Part shown: positions 1-7,782 of the stretch, one piece after another | Layout: each line of letters begins with the position of its first letter | How positions within the stretch are numbered: the first letter of the stretch is position 1 | Source of the DNA: an uncultured Candidatus Entotheonella sp. | GTDB lineage: Bacteria > Tectomicrobia > Entotheonellia > Entotheonellales > Entotheonellaceae | Assembly (NCBI GenBank): GCA_958295825.1 | Contig: OY282375.1 | Span: forward strand, 2,589,489-2,653,488 | DNA: 64,000 nucleotides | Reading direction: 5' to 3' | Translations under genes and position numbers: made by a program | The notes under the pieces: generated by a model | What the model was told of the DNA's origin: nothing | Databases searched by the model: none | What the model saw: the letters and a program-made list of their open reading frames with translations, nothing else

Positions 1-1
1 C

Positions 2-697
2 GGCAACACGCACGACCTCGATTATGTACTCGAGGAGGGCAGATCCGAGGAAACGCTTGGTTATCCGCGAGCCTTTATTGAGACCGCTTGGCGCAGGTAC
101 ACGAAGCACTCCAGGAACAAAGCCCAAGAGATCCAGGGAGCTATCACGCCGCTGGCGGAAACCTACCAGAACTATCAGCCGTTTTTGGGTGTGGTCCTTG
201 CAGGTGTTTTCACCGAAGGTTCTCTGGTCCAGTTTCGTTCTCACAAATTCAATCTCGCATACTGTCCCTATGATACGATCATACAAGCGTTTGCGAGCGA
301 AGGGGTCGACATATCGTCGGACGAAGGCACAAGCGAGGAAGGGCTGCAACGTAAAGTAGACGCCTGCGATCTCCTGACACCAATTCAACGGGAGTGGATT
401 GCGGAGGCAATCTGGAAACTCCACGCCGACCGGTTCAATTCCTTCTTCGAGGCCTTGCGTCTTTGTCTCAATCGTCGTGTCGAGCACATCTTCGTGCTGA
501 CTCTCCTCGGGACTTCTCACAGATTTAACTCCATCAAGGATGCCGTCCGTTTCGTCTCTGAATACGACCAGTCAGCACCTGCCTCGGGTTTTGTGCGTTA
601 CGAATTGAACGTTCGGTATTCGAACGAGGACGAAGTCCGGGGCGTCTTCCGAGAGAAGGGGAGGGCTATTGAGTTTCTCAGATCGTTTGAGAACTGA
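2..697 (+). CDS. hypothetical protein, C-terminal part (5' end outside window)
   Basis: The frame is open from base 2, so the gene begins before the window; an internal ATG at 185 is not a credible start because protein-like sequence runs through it. The visible part is about 231 residues. Near the start is AFIETAWRRYTKHSRNKAQE, followed by the hydrophobic stretch FLGVVLAGVFTEGS, which looks like a beta-alpha-beta core. The E..(R)YTKHSRNK arrangement is reminiscent of PD-(D/E)XK-like nucleases, and I recall similar proteins beside DNA methyltransferases, but this is inference only. The remainder is helical and charged. No neighbour in the window supports a restriction role, since the upstream side is missing. 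Function unknown. Confidence 0.55.
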   Translation, partial: GNTHDLDYVLEEGRSEETLGYPRAFIETAWRRYTKHSRNKAQEIQGAITPLAETYQNYQPFLGVVLAGVFTEGSLVQFRSHKFNLAYCPYDTIIQAFASEGVDISSDEGTSEEGLQRKVDACDLLTPIQREWIAEAIWKLHADRFNSFFEALRLCLNRRVEHIFVLTLLGTSHRFNSIKDAVRFVSEYDQSAPASGFVRYELNVRYSNEDEVRGVFREKGRAIEFLRSFEN

Positions 698-849
698 TGA
701 AGGAACGACTCACAGAACCAAGCGGAAGAGTGGAATTTCACAAGCAGGAGGTGTTGGAGACGGTATCATGCCGTCTCTATATCACAGCGAACAGCAACGC
801 CGCCGTAGGCAGGTTCTGCCCTGCGGCGTCACGGTAGAGGAGAAAACAG

Positions 850-1386
850 ATGAGCCGCTTCTTTGGAGCCGTTACCCAGAACGGCTACGTTGTGCGAGAC
901 ATCCAGGCCGCCATGCGGCACTGGATCGAGGTGTTGGACGTTGGGCCGTGGTATTACATCGAGCGGGCGCCCATCGAGGATTTCGCCTATAAGGGGGTGC
1001 CTTCGTCTGCCGAGGTTTCCATTGCCCTGGCGAATTCGGGCGCGCTGCAGATCGAGCTCATCCAGCAGCGCAACGACGCACCATCGATGTACCGCGATTT
1101 CTTGGTAGCAGGGCACGAGGGCCTGCAGCACGTTGCGTATTGGACGATCACGTTCGAGGCCGACCTCGCGCGCGCCCTCGACGCCGGCTACGCCATCGGC
1201 CAGTCCGGGCGCGTCGGAGACCCGGGACGCTTCGTCTACTTCCAGACCGAAGGACACCCCGGCACGGTGGTCGAGCTGTCGGACATCAGCGGCCCCAAGG
1301 GGCGGATGTTTCAGCGCATTGCCGAAGCCGCGCGCGACTGGAACGGCGCCGATCCCATTCGCACGGTCTGGCCGATGGACGGATAA
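850..1386 (+). CDS. VOC-family metalloenzyme (glyoxalase/epimerase-like)
   Basis: A 178-residue protein of the vicinal oxygen chelate fold. Two beta-alpha-beta-beta-beta modules are visible: residues ~5-60 (QNGYVVRDIQAAMRHW) and ~85-150. Plausible metal ligands are the Gln/Asn of the first strand, the Glu in LQIELIQQ, the His in GLQHVAYW and the Glu in GTVVELSD. Such proteins isomerise or cleave small hydroxy- or keto-substrates, as methylmalonyl-CoA epimerase and glyoxalase I do; the substrate cannot be read here. It lies 24 nt before an SMP-30-like lactonase in the same direction, which suggests a small catabolic operon. The ATG follows a purine-rich GGAGAAAAC stretch. Specific activity is not assigned. 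Confidence 0.85.
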   Translation: MSRFFGAVTQNGYVVRDIQAAMRHWIEVLDVGPWYYIERAPIEDFAYKGVPSSAEVSIALANSGALQIELIQQRNDAPSMYRDFLVAGHEGLQHVAYWTITFEADLARALDAGYAIGQSGRVGDPGRFVYFQTEGHPGTVVELSDISGPKGRMFQRIAEAARDWNGADPIRTVWPMDG

Positions 1387-1410
1387 AACGAGGCGAGAGG
1401 AGGATGGGTC

Positions 1411-2271
1411 ATGGGTGATCCGCTCAGCAGAATTCTGGCAACCACGGAGGCCGAGCAGCTGGCCACGGGATTTGCCTTTACGGAAGGACCGGCTTGGCAT
1501 CCCGACGGCTTTTACTACTTCGTGGACCTGCGCAACAACCGGCTGCACCGCCTGATCCCGGGACAGGCGCCGGAAACGGTGCGTGAAAATACCGGGGAAG
1601 GCAACGGGACGACGTTCGACCTGCAAGGCCGCCTGCTCATGTGCGAAGGCGGCAACCGCCGGGTCACCCGCATGACAGCCGACGGCCAAGTCGAGACAAT
1701 CGCCGAGCACTATGAGGGGCGGCGCTTGAACCGGCCCAATGACGTGGTGTGCGCCTCGGACGGCAGCATCTATTTCACCGACCCCGGCCTGCGCGTCCCC
1801 TTCGCGGAGCGCGAGTGCCCCTATTCGGGGGTTTACCGGATCGCACCCGACGGCGCCATGACCCTGGTGGCGGACTGCGAGTATCCCAACGGTCTGGCCT
1901 TTTCGCCGGACGAGAAGACCCTGTACGTCTCCAACACGCGCTGGGGCGCCTACATCCACGCCATCGAAATCGGCGCGGATGGCCTCATGGCGCGCCGGCA
2001 GATCTTTGCCGACCTGTCGTCCGTGGAGACCGACGGCGTGCCGGACGGCATGAAGGTGGACGTGGAAGGCAACGTTTACTGCACCGGTCCGGGCGGCACC
2101 TGGGTGTTCGCCCCCAATGGCGCCCGGCTGGGCGTCATTCGCACCCCGGAAATCCCGGCGAACCTTGTCTTCGGCGGCCCCGACCGGCAGACGATGTTCT
2201 TCACGGCCCGGACCTCCGTCTACACCCTGCACAGCAAGATTCCCGGTTTGCCGCACCCGTGGACGCGGTAG
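1411..2271 (+). CDS. SMP-30/gluconolactonase/LRE family protein
   Basis: A 286-residue six-bladed beta-propeller of the SMP-30/gluconolactonase family, which hydrolyses sugar or other lactones with a bound divalent metal. Family residues are visible: the metal-binding Glu in FTEGPAWHP near residue 26, NRPNDVV near 110, PNGLAFSPDEKTLYVS near 155 and DGVPDGMKVDVEGN near 210. Length is normal and there is no signal peptide, so it is probably cytoplasmic. It follows the VOC gene by 24 nt with an AGGAGGA ribosome site (GAGAGGAGGATGGGTC) before the ATG. The two enzymes probably act on the same degradative route. Substrate unknown. Confidence 0.9.
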   Translation: MGDPLSRILATTEAEQLATGFAFTEGPAWHPDGFYYFVDLRNNRLHRLIPGQAPETVRENTGEGNGTTFDLQGRLLMCEGGNRRVTRMTADGQVETIAEHYEGRRLNRPNDVVCASDGSIYFTDPGLRVPFAERECPYSGVYRIAPDGAMTLVADCEYPNGLAFSPDEKTLYVSNTRWGAYIHAIEIGADGLMARRQIFADLSSVETDGVPDGMKVDVEGNVYCTGPGGTWVFAPNGARLGVIRTPEIPANLVFGGPDRQTMFFTARTSVYTLHSKIPGLPHPWTR

Positions 2272-2290
2272 CATTTTCGTATCAAGCTGC

Positions 2291-2321
2291 AGGCCGGGTT
2301 AGCGAAGCGTGATCCGACATT
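2291..2321. repeat. dispersed palindromic intergenic repeat (copy 1)
   Basis: The segment contains GGGTTAGCGAAGCGTGATCC, an imperfect copy of the GTCGGATTA-GCGAAGC-GTAATCCGAC palindrome that also lies between genes near 19249, 31895, 56504 and 61852. It can fold into a short hairpin just after the SMP-30 gene. It is a REP-like chromosomal repeat; a transcript-end role is possible. Confidence 0.6.
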
Positions 2322-2345
2322 TTATCTACCAGAAGGTGAAGCGGC

Positions 2346-2975
2346 ATGGGCCGCGTCTTCATATACTGGGACAATTCGAGCATCTTCCACGAAGCGCAGC
2401 GCTTGGCCGAGGAGCGCTCGGAAGGCCCCAATGCGCGGTATCGCATCCAGGTGCACTTCGACAACATGCTGCGGCTGGCGCACGCGGGCCGGCCTATTGA
2501 GCGGGCCTTGGCGGTGGGCTCGGTGCCGCCGGAGATGCGGCAACTCTGGAACCGGATGGAAAGCAACGGAATTGAAGTCAGATTATTCGATCGCGGCAGT
2601 CGGGAACGGGGTGAACAGGAAATGCCCGACCGCCTCCTGCAATTACGGATGCTCGAAGACGCCTTGGACTACAACGGCGACCCCGGCATTGTGGTCCTGC
2701 TTACCGGCGACGGCGCCGGTTACCTGGAAGGAGCCGGTTTTCACAGCACCCTGGAACGCATGCACCGGCGCCAATGGCACATAGAGATTCTGTCTTGGGT
2801 GCACGCCTGCAACCAGCGAATGCGCCGCTGGGCTGAGAACAACGGTGTGTTCGTGCCCCTGGACGACTTTTACGATGCCATCACCTTCATGGAGCCCTCC
2901 CGCCCCGGCTTCGAACTCGCCCAAGCCCGCGACGCCGCTCCCCTTGATTTGTCCCGCCGCTCGATGACGTCGTGA
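2346..2975 (+). CDS. NYN domain-containing protein (LabA/PIN-like putative ribonuclease)
   Basis: A 209-residue protein with a NYN domain, the PIN-superfamily fold shared by LabA and some metal-dependent ribonucleases. The first acidic motif is FIYWDNSSIF (residues ~5-14), the second is around LEDALDYNGDPGIVVLLTGDG (residues ~102-122) with the expected Asp residues, and the last is in the CNQRM/PLDDFYDAI region. No second domain or signal peptide is visible. It stands between a catabolic pair and convergent panC, with only one base between its stop and that of panC. Its RNA target is unknown. The ATG at 2346 follows GAAGCGGC; a stronger ribosome site is not seen. Confidence 0.85.
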   Translation: MGRVFIYWDNSSIFHEAQRLAEERSEGPNARYRIQVHFDNMLRLAHAGRPIERALAVGSVPPEMRQLWNRMESNGIEVRLFDRGSRERGEQEMPDRLLQLRMLEDALDYNGDPGIVVLLTGDGAGYLEGAGFHSTLERMHRRQWHIEILSWVHACNQRMRRWAENNGVFVPLDDFYDAITFMEPSRPGFELAQARDAAPLDLSRRSMTS

Positions 2976-2976
2976 A

Positions 2977-3837
2977 TCACCCGGTCTCGGCACAGGCTGT
3001 CTCTCCCACTATGATGTTGTCGATCAGCCGCACCTCGTCAACAAAAACCGCCAGCGACAGCAACGCAGCGACAGCAACGACGTCCAACTCCGCCAGCGTT
3101 TCCGGATGCGCGACGCTGACGTAATCAATACGCGCCATCGGCGTGGCGTCAATCACCGTCCGCATGGCATCGCGCAACGACTTCGCTTGGTGCTCTCCCT
3201 GCGCGAAGGCATCGCTACCGGCCTGTAAGGCGCGAAACAGGCAGGCGGCGTGCGGGCGCGCTTGCGGGGATAGCAGGACGTTGCGCGAGCTCATGGCGAG
3301 GCCGTCCGCCTCCCGCACGGTGGGGCAACTGACGACCGCGAGCGGGAAATTCAGGTCCTCCACCATACGCTTGACGACCGCCACCTGCTGGGCGTCCTTC
3401 TGTCCGAAGTAGACGCGCTGGGGCTGAAAGACGTTCATCAGCTTGGCGACGACGGTAGCCACGCCGCGAAAATGGCCGGGCCGCGCGGCGCCCTCCAACG
3501 GACGAGACGCTTCTTCCACGTGGATATAGGTCTGATAACCAGCGGGATAAACCTGGTCCGGTAGCGGCGTCCACACCAGATCCACCCCCTCCTGTTTCAA
3601 CAAAGCAAGATCGCGCTCGGGATCGCGCGGGTAGGTTGCCAAATCGTCGGGATTATGGAACTGGGCGGGGTTGACGAAGATGCTGACGCCGACACGGCTA
3701 TTGTCGCGGCGGGCTTGGCGCACCAGGTTGAGGTGCCCCTCGTGCAGGAAACCCATGGTGGGCACAAGCCCCCACGTCGCCGAGAGGTCGACTTCTCGCG
3801 CGCGGCGGACGGCGGCAATGTCCGCAACAACCTGCAT
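2977..3837 (-). CDS. panC: pantothenate synthetase
   Basis: A 286-residue pantoate-beta-alanine ligase, which makes pantothenate from pantoate, beta-alanine and ATP in the coenzyme A pathway. The class I nucleotidyl-transferase motifs are present: VPTMGFLHEGHLNLV with the HxGH box (residues ~26-41), FVNPAQFHNPDDLATYPR, YFGQKDAQQ, and MSSRN in place of KMSKS. Length matches the family. It lies 11 nt downstream of the LLM oxidoreductase on the same strand; panB and panD are not in the window. It is convergent with the NYN gene. Confidence 0.97.
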   Translation of the reverse strand: MQVVADIAAVRRAREVDLSATWGLVPTMGFLHEGHLNLVRQARRDNSRVGVSIFVNPAQFHNPDDLATYPRDPERDLALLKQEGVDLVWTPLPDQVYPAGYQTYIHVEEASRPLEGAARPGHFRGVATVVAKLMNVFQPQRVYFGQKDAQQVAVVKRMVEDLNFPLAVVSCPTVREADGLAMSSRNVLLSPQARPHAACLFRALQAGSDAFAQGEHQAKSLRDAMRTVIDATPMARIDYVSVAHPETLAELDVVAVAALLSLAVFVDEVRLIDNIIVGETACAETG

Positions 3838-3848
3838 ACGGCGCCCCG

Positions 3849-4943
3849 CTATCCGGCCGCGCTGGCCGTCTGGGCGCGAAAATGCGGCATCACCTGCGTG
3901 CCGAACAGTTCGAGGGCGCGCATGATCTTGGCGTGCGGCACGCCGGGAAAGCCGAATTGGGCAAACACGCGACGAATGCCGCGCTGCTCGATCAGCGCCA
4001 AGCGCTCGCTGACCACCTCCGGCGTGCCGATAAGCGGCGGCATGACGGTCTGGCCGGGTTCCGCCGGACGGTCGCGGTCGCGCTGCCGGTTGGCCCAGAA
4101 CTCGTAGCCCGGCGGCAAGTTGCCGTCGCGGTCGGTCGGCATGCCGATGGGCGCCCCGGTAGTGCCGATGCTACGCATCACGCGGCCGTGGAAGTCCTCG
4201 AGCCCGTGGATGTCGTCTTGCGCCTCGTCCATCGTCGGTGCGACGTACACTCGACTGGCCACCGGCAGGTCGATGTGGGCGTGCTCGTGGCCGAGCGCTT
4301 CCATTTTGTCGTGCCACAGCTTGACGACCTGCGGCGCCTGCCCCATCACGTCGGTGGGGCCGCCGACGATGATCGGAATGCGGCGGCTGGCGGCAAACTC
4401 GACGCTGGTCGGACTGGTGCTGACGGCGACGTACAGCGGCGGGTGCGGCTTCTGCACCGGCTTGGGCAGCACCCAGAGGTCGTCCACGTGTGTGTATTGG
4501 CCGTGAAAGGTGAGCCGCTCCTCCGTCCAGGCGCGCGTGATGACCTCAAGCGATTCGTGAAACCGCTCTCGCGCCTCGTTGATCGGCACGCCGAGGCCGT
4601 CGAACTCCTGCCGCTGGTAGCCGCTGCCGATACCGAAATTGAGCCGCCCGTTGCTGAGGATGTCCAGCGTCGCCGCTTCTTCCGCCGCTATGATCGGGTT
4701 GTGGAAGGGCAGAATCGTGATCGCCGTGCCGATGCGCACCCGCTTGGTCCGCGCTGCAATCGCGCCCATCCACGTGTTGACCCCCGAGACCAGCCCGTGC
4801 CGCGAGAAGTGGTGCTCGCCGATCCACACCTCGTCGAAACCCAGCTGGTCGACCAGCTCGATGCGCTCCAGCGTTTCGTGAAACAGCCGCGGCTCGGTGT
4901 CGCTCTCGTGGAACGGAATGATGGTAAAAAAACCGAATTTCAT
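3849..4943 (-). CDS. LLM class flavin-dependent oxidoreductase
   Basis: A 364-residue TIM-barrel monooxygenase of the luciferase-like group, using FMN or F420. The start MKFGFFTIIPFHESD, EVWIGEHHFSRHG (residues ~40-52), RVRIGTAITILP and RLNFGIGSGYQRQEFDGLG (~100-120) are typical of alkanal- or sulfonate-type members. A GAGGAAC stretch precedes the ATG. It is co-directional with panC. Its first ~165 bp exist again, 97% identical by eye, at 10703-10872, and its first few codons recur near 6476, so this gene has taken part in local duplication. Substrate unknown. Confidence 0.92.
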   Translation of the reverse strand: MKFGFFTIIPFHESDTEPRLFHETLERIELVDQLGFDEVWIGEHHFSRHGLVSGVNTWMGAIAARTKRVRIGTAITILPFHNPIIAAEEAATLDILSNGRLNFGIGSGYQRQEFDGLGVPINEARERFHESLEVITRAWTEERLTFHGQYTHVDDLWVLPKPVQKPHPPLYVAVSTSPTSVEFAASRRIPIIVGGPTDVMGQAPQVVKLWHDKMEALGHEHAHIDLPVASRVYVAPTMDEAQDDIHGLEDFHGRVMRSIGTTGAPIGMPTDRDGNLPPGYEFWANRQRDRDRPAEPGQTVMPPLIGTPEVVSERLALIEQRGIRRVFAQFGFPGVPHAKIMRALELFGTQVMPHFRAQTASAAG

Positions 4944-5111
4944 AAGCGGAGTTCCTCGTCAGTCAACCGTTCAGATGGATCGTTAGCAGGGCTGAGTCCA
5001 GATCGCTCAGCCGTGTTGTGGCTTTCAGTACAGATGATTTCGCTCCGGCAAAAAAATTCGCCAGGGGGCGGGGAGCCCCTTGGACCCCCAAAGAGGTAAG
5101 GAAGTAAGGAT

Positions 5112-6260
5112 TCAGGGAGTAAGCGTCCGGGTAATTCGGAAACCCAGATTGTTGCTGCGGTTTCCGGTGGAGTACCAGAAGCGGTAGGCGGCACGGAGGT
5201 TTCTCGGTATGAAGAACCAGGAACCGCCGCGCACCACGCGCCGGCTACAATTCCCACCTCTCTCCCAGGCACCGCCGTCAACCGGCGCCCCGGCATAATC
5301 ACTGTGCCAACAATCCTCAACCCATTCCCACACGTTGCCGTGGACGTCATGCAGGCCAAACCGGTTCGGCGAAAAAATTCCCACGACTACCGTTTGCTCC
5401 CGATAGACGCCTCGATGACCAGAACCATAAACATAATTTCCATCATAGTTCGCCTGGTCCGTCGATATCGTCGCGCCCGTGTGAAACGGCCCCGTCGTCC
5501 CCGCCCGCGCCACGTATTCCCACTCCGATTCGCTCAACAACCGGTAGCCCTCACCCGTCTCCCGTGACAACCACCGAACGTACGCCTGCGCATCCCGCCA
5601 ACTGACGTTGATGACGGGGCGATCACCGCGACTCCAGCCTGCATCGGCAGGGCGATAACCGTTGCAACCGCCACCCGCCACACAGGAGTCCCACTCCCGA
5701 AAGGTCACCTCATACACCCCCACCGCAAACGGCCGGTCGAACGTCACCCGGTGCACCGGACCTTCATCATCGAAACGCTCTGCTTCACCAGACGGCGACC
5801 CCATCATGTACGACCCTGCCGGCACCACCACCATCTGCGGACATTCGTCACAGTCGCGAAACACCGTTCCCGGCGACAAAGATGGCGTCTTTGCCGCTGC
5901 CGCTAATCTGGCTTCTGCCAAAGAAAGCAGGGTCAGCGTCGCTTCATAATGCTCCGAGCCTCTTTCGATGCGCACCACATACTGCTTGAGCAGGGATTCG
6001 TCCTTCCGCAAGTCGGCTCCCGAACCAGTCTCTACCAGAAGCTTGCCATACACATACAAGAACTCTACCGGCGGCTCCGTGTCCAAGTCCTCGATTTTTC
6101 CAAGCGCATGGAGCGTCGCCTTCGCATCACCCCTCTCCAGCGCCCGCTTCGCTTCCAGCAGGTATTGATCCGCCAGAATATCATCTGGCAGGTCCTGCGC
6201 CACCGCTACGCCGCAGGATGTCAGGACCACAAGGACCAACAAGGTGAGCGTTGCTTTCAT
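5112..6260 (-). CDS. formylglycine-generating-enzyme-like (SUMF1/FGE fold) lipoprotein
   Basis: I take the ATG at 6260 rather than an upstream one, because GGAGGA lies just before it and the protein then begins with a signal sequence, MKATLTLLVLVVLTSCGV, containing a lipobox (LTSC). The mature part has a helical, TPR-like stretch (residues ~28-115) and then an FGE-sulfatase domain (~130-380): VVVPAGSYMMGS, VGVYEVTFREWDSC, WRDAQAYVRWLS, YRLLSESEWEYVARAG, GNVWEWVEDCW and RVVRGGSWF. Many bacterial members are not sulfatase-maturing enzymes, and the copper-binding Cys pair of true FGE is not clear here. It is likely a periplasmic lipoprotein of unknown partner. No sulfatase is nearby. Confidence 0.85.
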   Translation of the reverse strand: MKATLTLLVLVVLTSCGVAVAQDLPDDILADQYLLEAKRALERGDAKATLHALGKIEDLDTEPPVEFLYVYGKLLVETGSGADLRKDESLLKQYVVRIERGSEHYEATLTLLSLAEARLAAAAKTPSLSPGTVFRDCDECPQMVVVPAGSYMMGSPSGEAERFDDEGPVHRVTFDRPFAVGVYEVTFREWDSCVAGGGCNGYRPADAGWSRGDRPVINVSWRDAQAYVRWLSRETGEGYRLLSESEWEYVARAGTTGPFHTGATISTDQANYDGNYVYGSGHRGVYREQTVVVGIFSPNRFGLHDVHGNVWEWVEDCWHSDYAGAPVDGGAWERGGNCSRRVVRGGSWFFIPRNLRAAYRFWYSTGNRSNNLGFRITRTLTP

Positions 6261-6411
6261 GGGTCTGCCTCCTCCGTAGGGATACGCTTCGTACCCCCAC
6301 ATCATCCACCTCCAGCTGCTCGTTCTCGGTCCGGTTCTCGGGAGCAGGGGGGCAGATGAGGGCGAAGCGGGTGGGCAATGCGGAAATGGCATGAATAAAC
6401 CTCAGCGAGCC

Positions 6412-6476
6412 GAAATTAGACATTACCGCCGCTGAACGTGTCAAGCCGCCGCATGGTGAAGAATCCGAATTTCATG
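6412..6476 (-). repeat. left direct repeat plus remnant of LLM gene start
   Basis: On the minus strand, bases 6476-6453 read ATG AAA TTC GGA TTC TTC ACC (MKFGFFT), the opening of the LLM gene at 4943, and then leave that sequence. The adjoining bases 6412-6450 (GAAATTAGACATTAC then GTGTCAAGCC) recur imperfectly at 10531-10570. The two copies stand about 4.1 kb apart, in the same orientation, on either side of the AlbA_2/TrlF genes. The 6261-6499 interval otherwise shows no gene. Confidence 0.6.
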
Positions 6477-6499
6477 AGATTGCCCCTCAGCCAATTGGT

Positions 6500-7782
6500 T
6501 CAAGATGAGGTATTCGCCTCGTTATGCAGCGGCGCATAAATCGTCAGCAGGAGTTCTGCATTATCGATAAGTCGGTACTCCGGCTCCTTGCCTGATAAGC
6601 GCGTGCTGTTGTCCAGAATGATCGGCACGCCTCCGCCCCGTTTTTCCATTATGTTCTTGCGGTCCGTGATGAGCCAGGGGTCATCGGGTGCCGGGCACTT
6701 CGCCAGCAGGCTGCAGACGGCCTCATTGCGGGCGGACTGCCGATAGCGGAGGCTGTCGATTGTCAACGAGTTAGCAATGGCACCGGGGGAGTATAACTCC
6801 AGGCGATTATCGAACAACCGCAATCGTATCTTGGATCCGTAAACCGAGTAATCTCGGTGGGCAACGGCATTGATAACGGCCTCGAACACGGCGGTCATGT
6901 CGTATTGCGGGCGGTCGATTCGGCCCATGGTCTTGACGGCAGCCGTCTTCATATTCTTGGCCACGAAACGGCACGCTTCAACGATCTGACGATCCAAGGG
7001 CCCGGATACGTCCACGGCGTCGAGCTGATAAGGATCCTCGCCCGAATCCGTGCGAATTGCGTCGCCCCGGTAGGCGACCGCCTGCACGTAGGCGTTGGGA
7101 AGCCAGCGGCGGGGCTCCTCGCTTGCCATCAGCACAGCGGCGACCGTCGGCCCTATTGCCCCTGCTTCATCGGCTCCCATCATGCCGAGCTTGCGCAAAT
7201 AAGTGTCCCGATCATCGTTGGAGCGTGGCGTGCGAAATCGCTGCCACAAGTCGGGCACCAAGTCCTCGATCCGTGCACTGGAGACAATTTGCTCGTCGAA
7301 GCGAATCATCCGGGTCTGGCTGCGTTGCTGGAACATTCTGGCAAGGTACTCGGTGGACATGGACCGCTTCGAATCAGCTATACGGTGCAGGAAACCGCCG
7401 GGGCTTTGGTGCACGAACAGGCTGCGGGGGATGTCCACCTTGATAACCGTTGCCTCCACCCCAGAGCTTGAGGGTAGCGACAACCGGTCTAATACGAGGT
7501 CTTCTATTGGCGGGTCGATGGAATCAGAACATACCCCCGGACGAGTTTGGTCACCAAGTCAAGACGATCGGCGGGAATGCCCACGATCTCGCGGGTGGCG
7601 TCCTCGACGCCGAAAACAAACACGCCGCCTCGGCTGTTTGCGAATGCGGCAAGGCTGTCAGCAAGGCTGTCCCGATGGGGTCCTATAACTCTGTTGCCGC
7701 CGAAACGTACCTCCTTGAATTCCAGGAAGGTGCTTTCGCCGAGACGAATTTTGTCCAGCAATTCCTTCTTGCTGTCAAACAC
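6500..7782 (-). pseudogene. AlbA_2 (Schlafen-type) domain ATP-binding protein, frameshifted
   Basis: Two frames together make one protein of about 427 residues. The N-terminal AlbA_2 domain (7782-~7539) reads STFLEFKEVRFGG...RDSLADSLAAFANSRGGVFVFGVED, typical of Schlafen AlbA_2 proteins, thought to bind nucleic acid. The rest (~7538-6500) contains YDMTAVFEAVINAVAHRDYS and RLELYSPGAI, the HATPase_c_4-like C-terminal part. The frame is lost at the C5 run at 7534-7538: restoring one base joins VTKLVR to VCSDSIDPPIEDLV. The start overlaps the end of trlF by 8 nt, so the two were translated together, with trlF first. Such pairs occur in anti-phage islands. Broken as it stands unless the read is wrong or frameshifting occurs. 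Confidence 0.8.

Noticed and set aside
829-2274. Long minus-strand open frame of 481 codons
   Set aside because: It is antisense to the VOC and SMP-30 genes, which have clear family motifs; its translation is low-complexity and has no recognisable domain. GC-rich DNA often opens such antisense frames.
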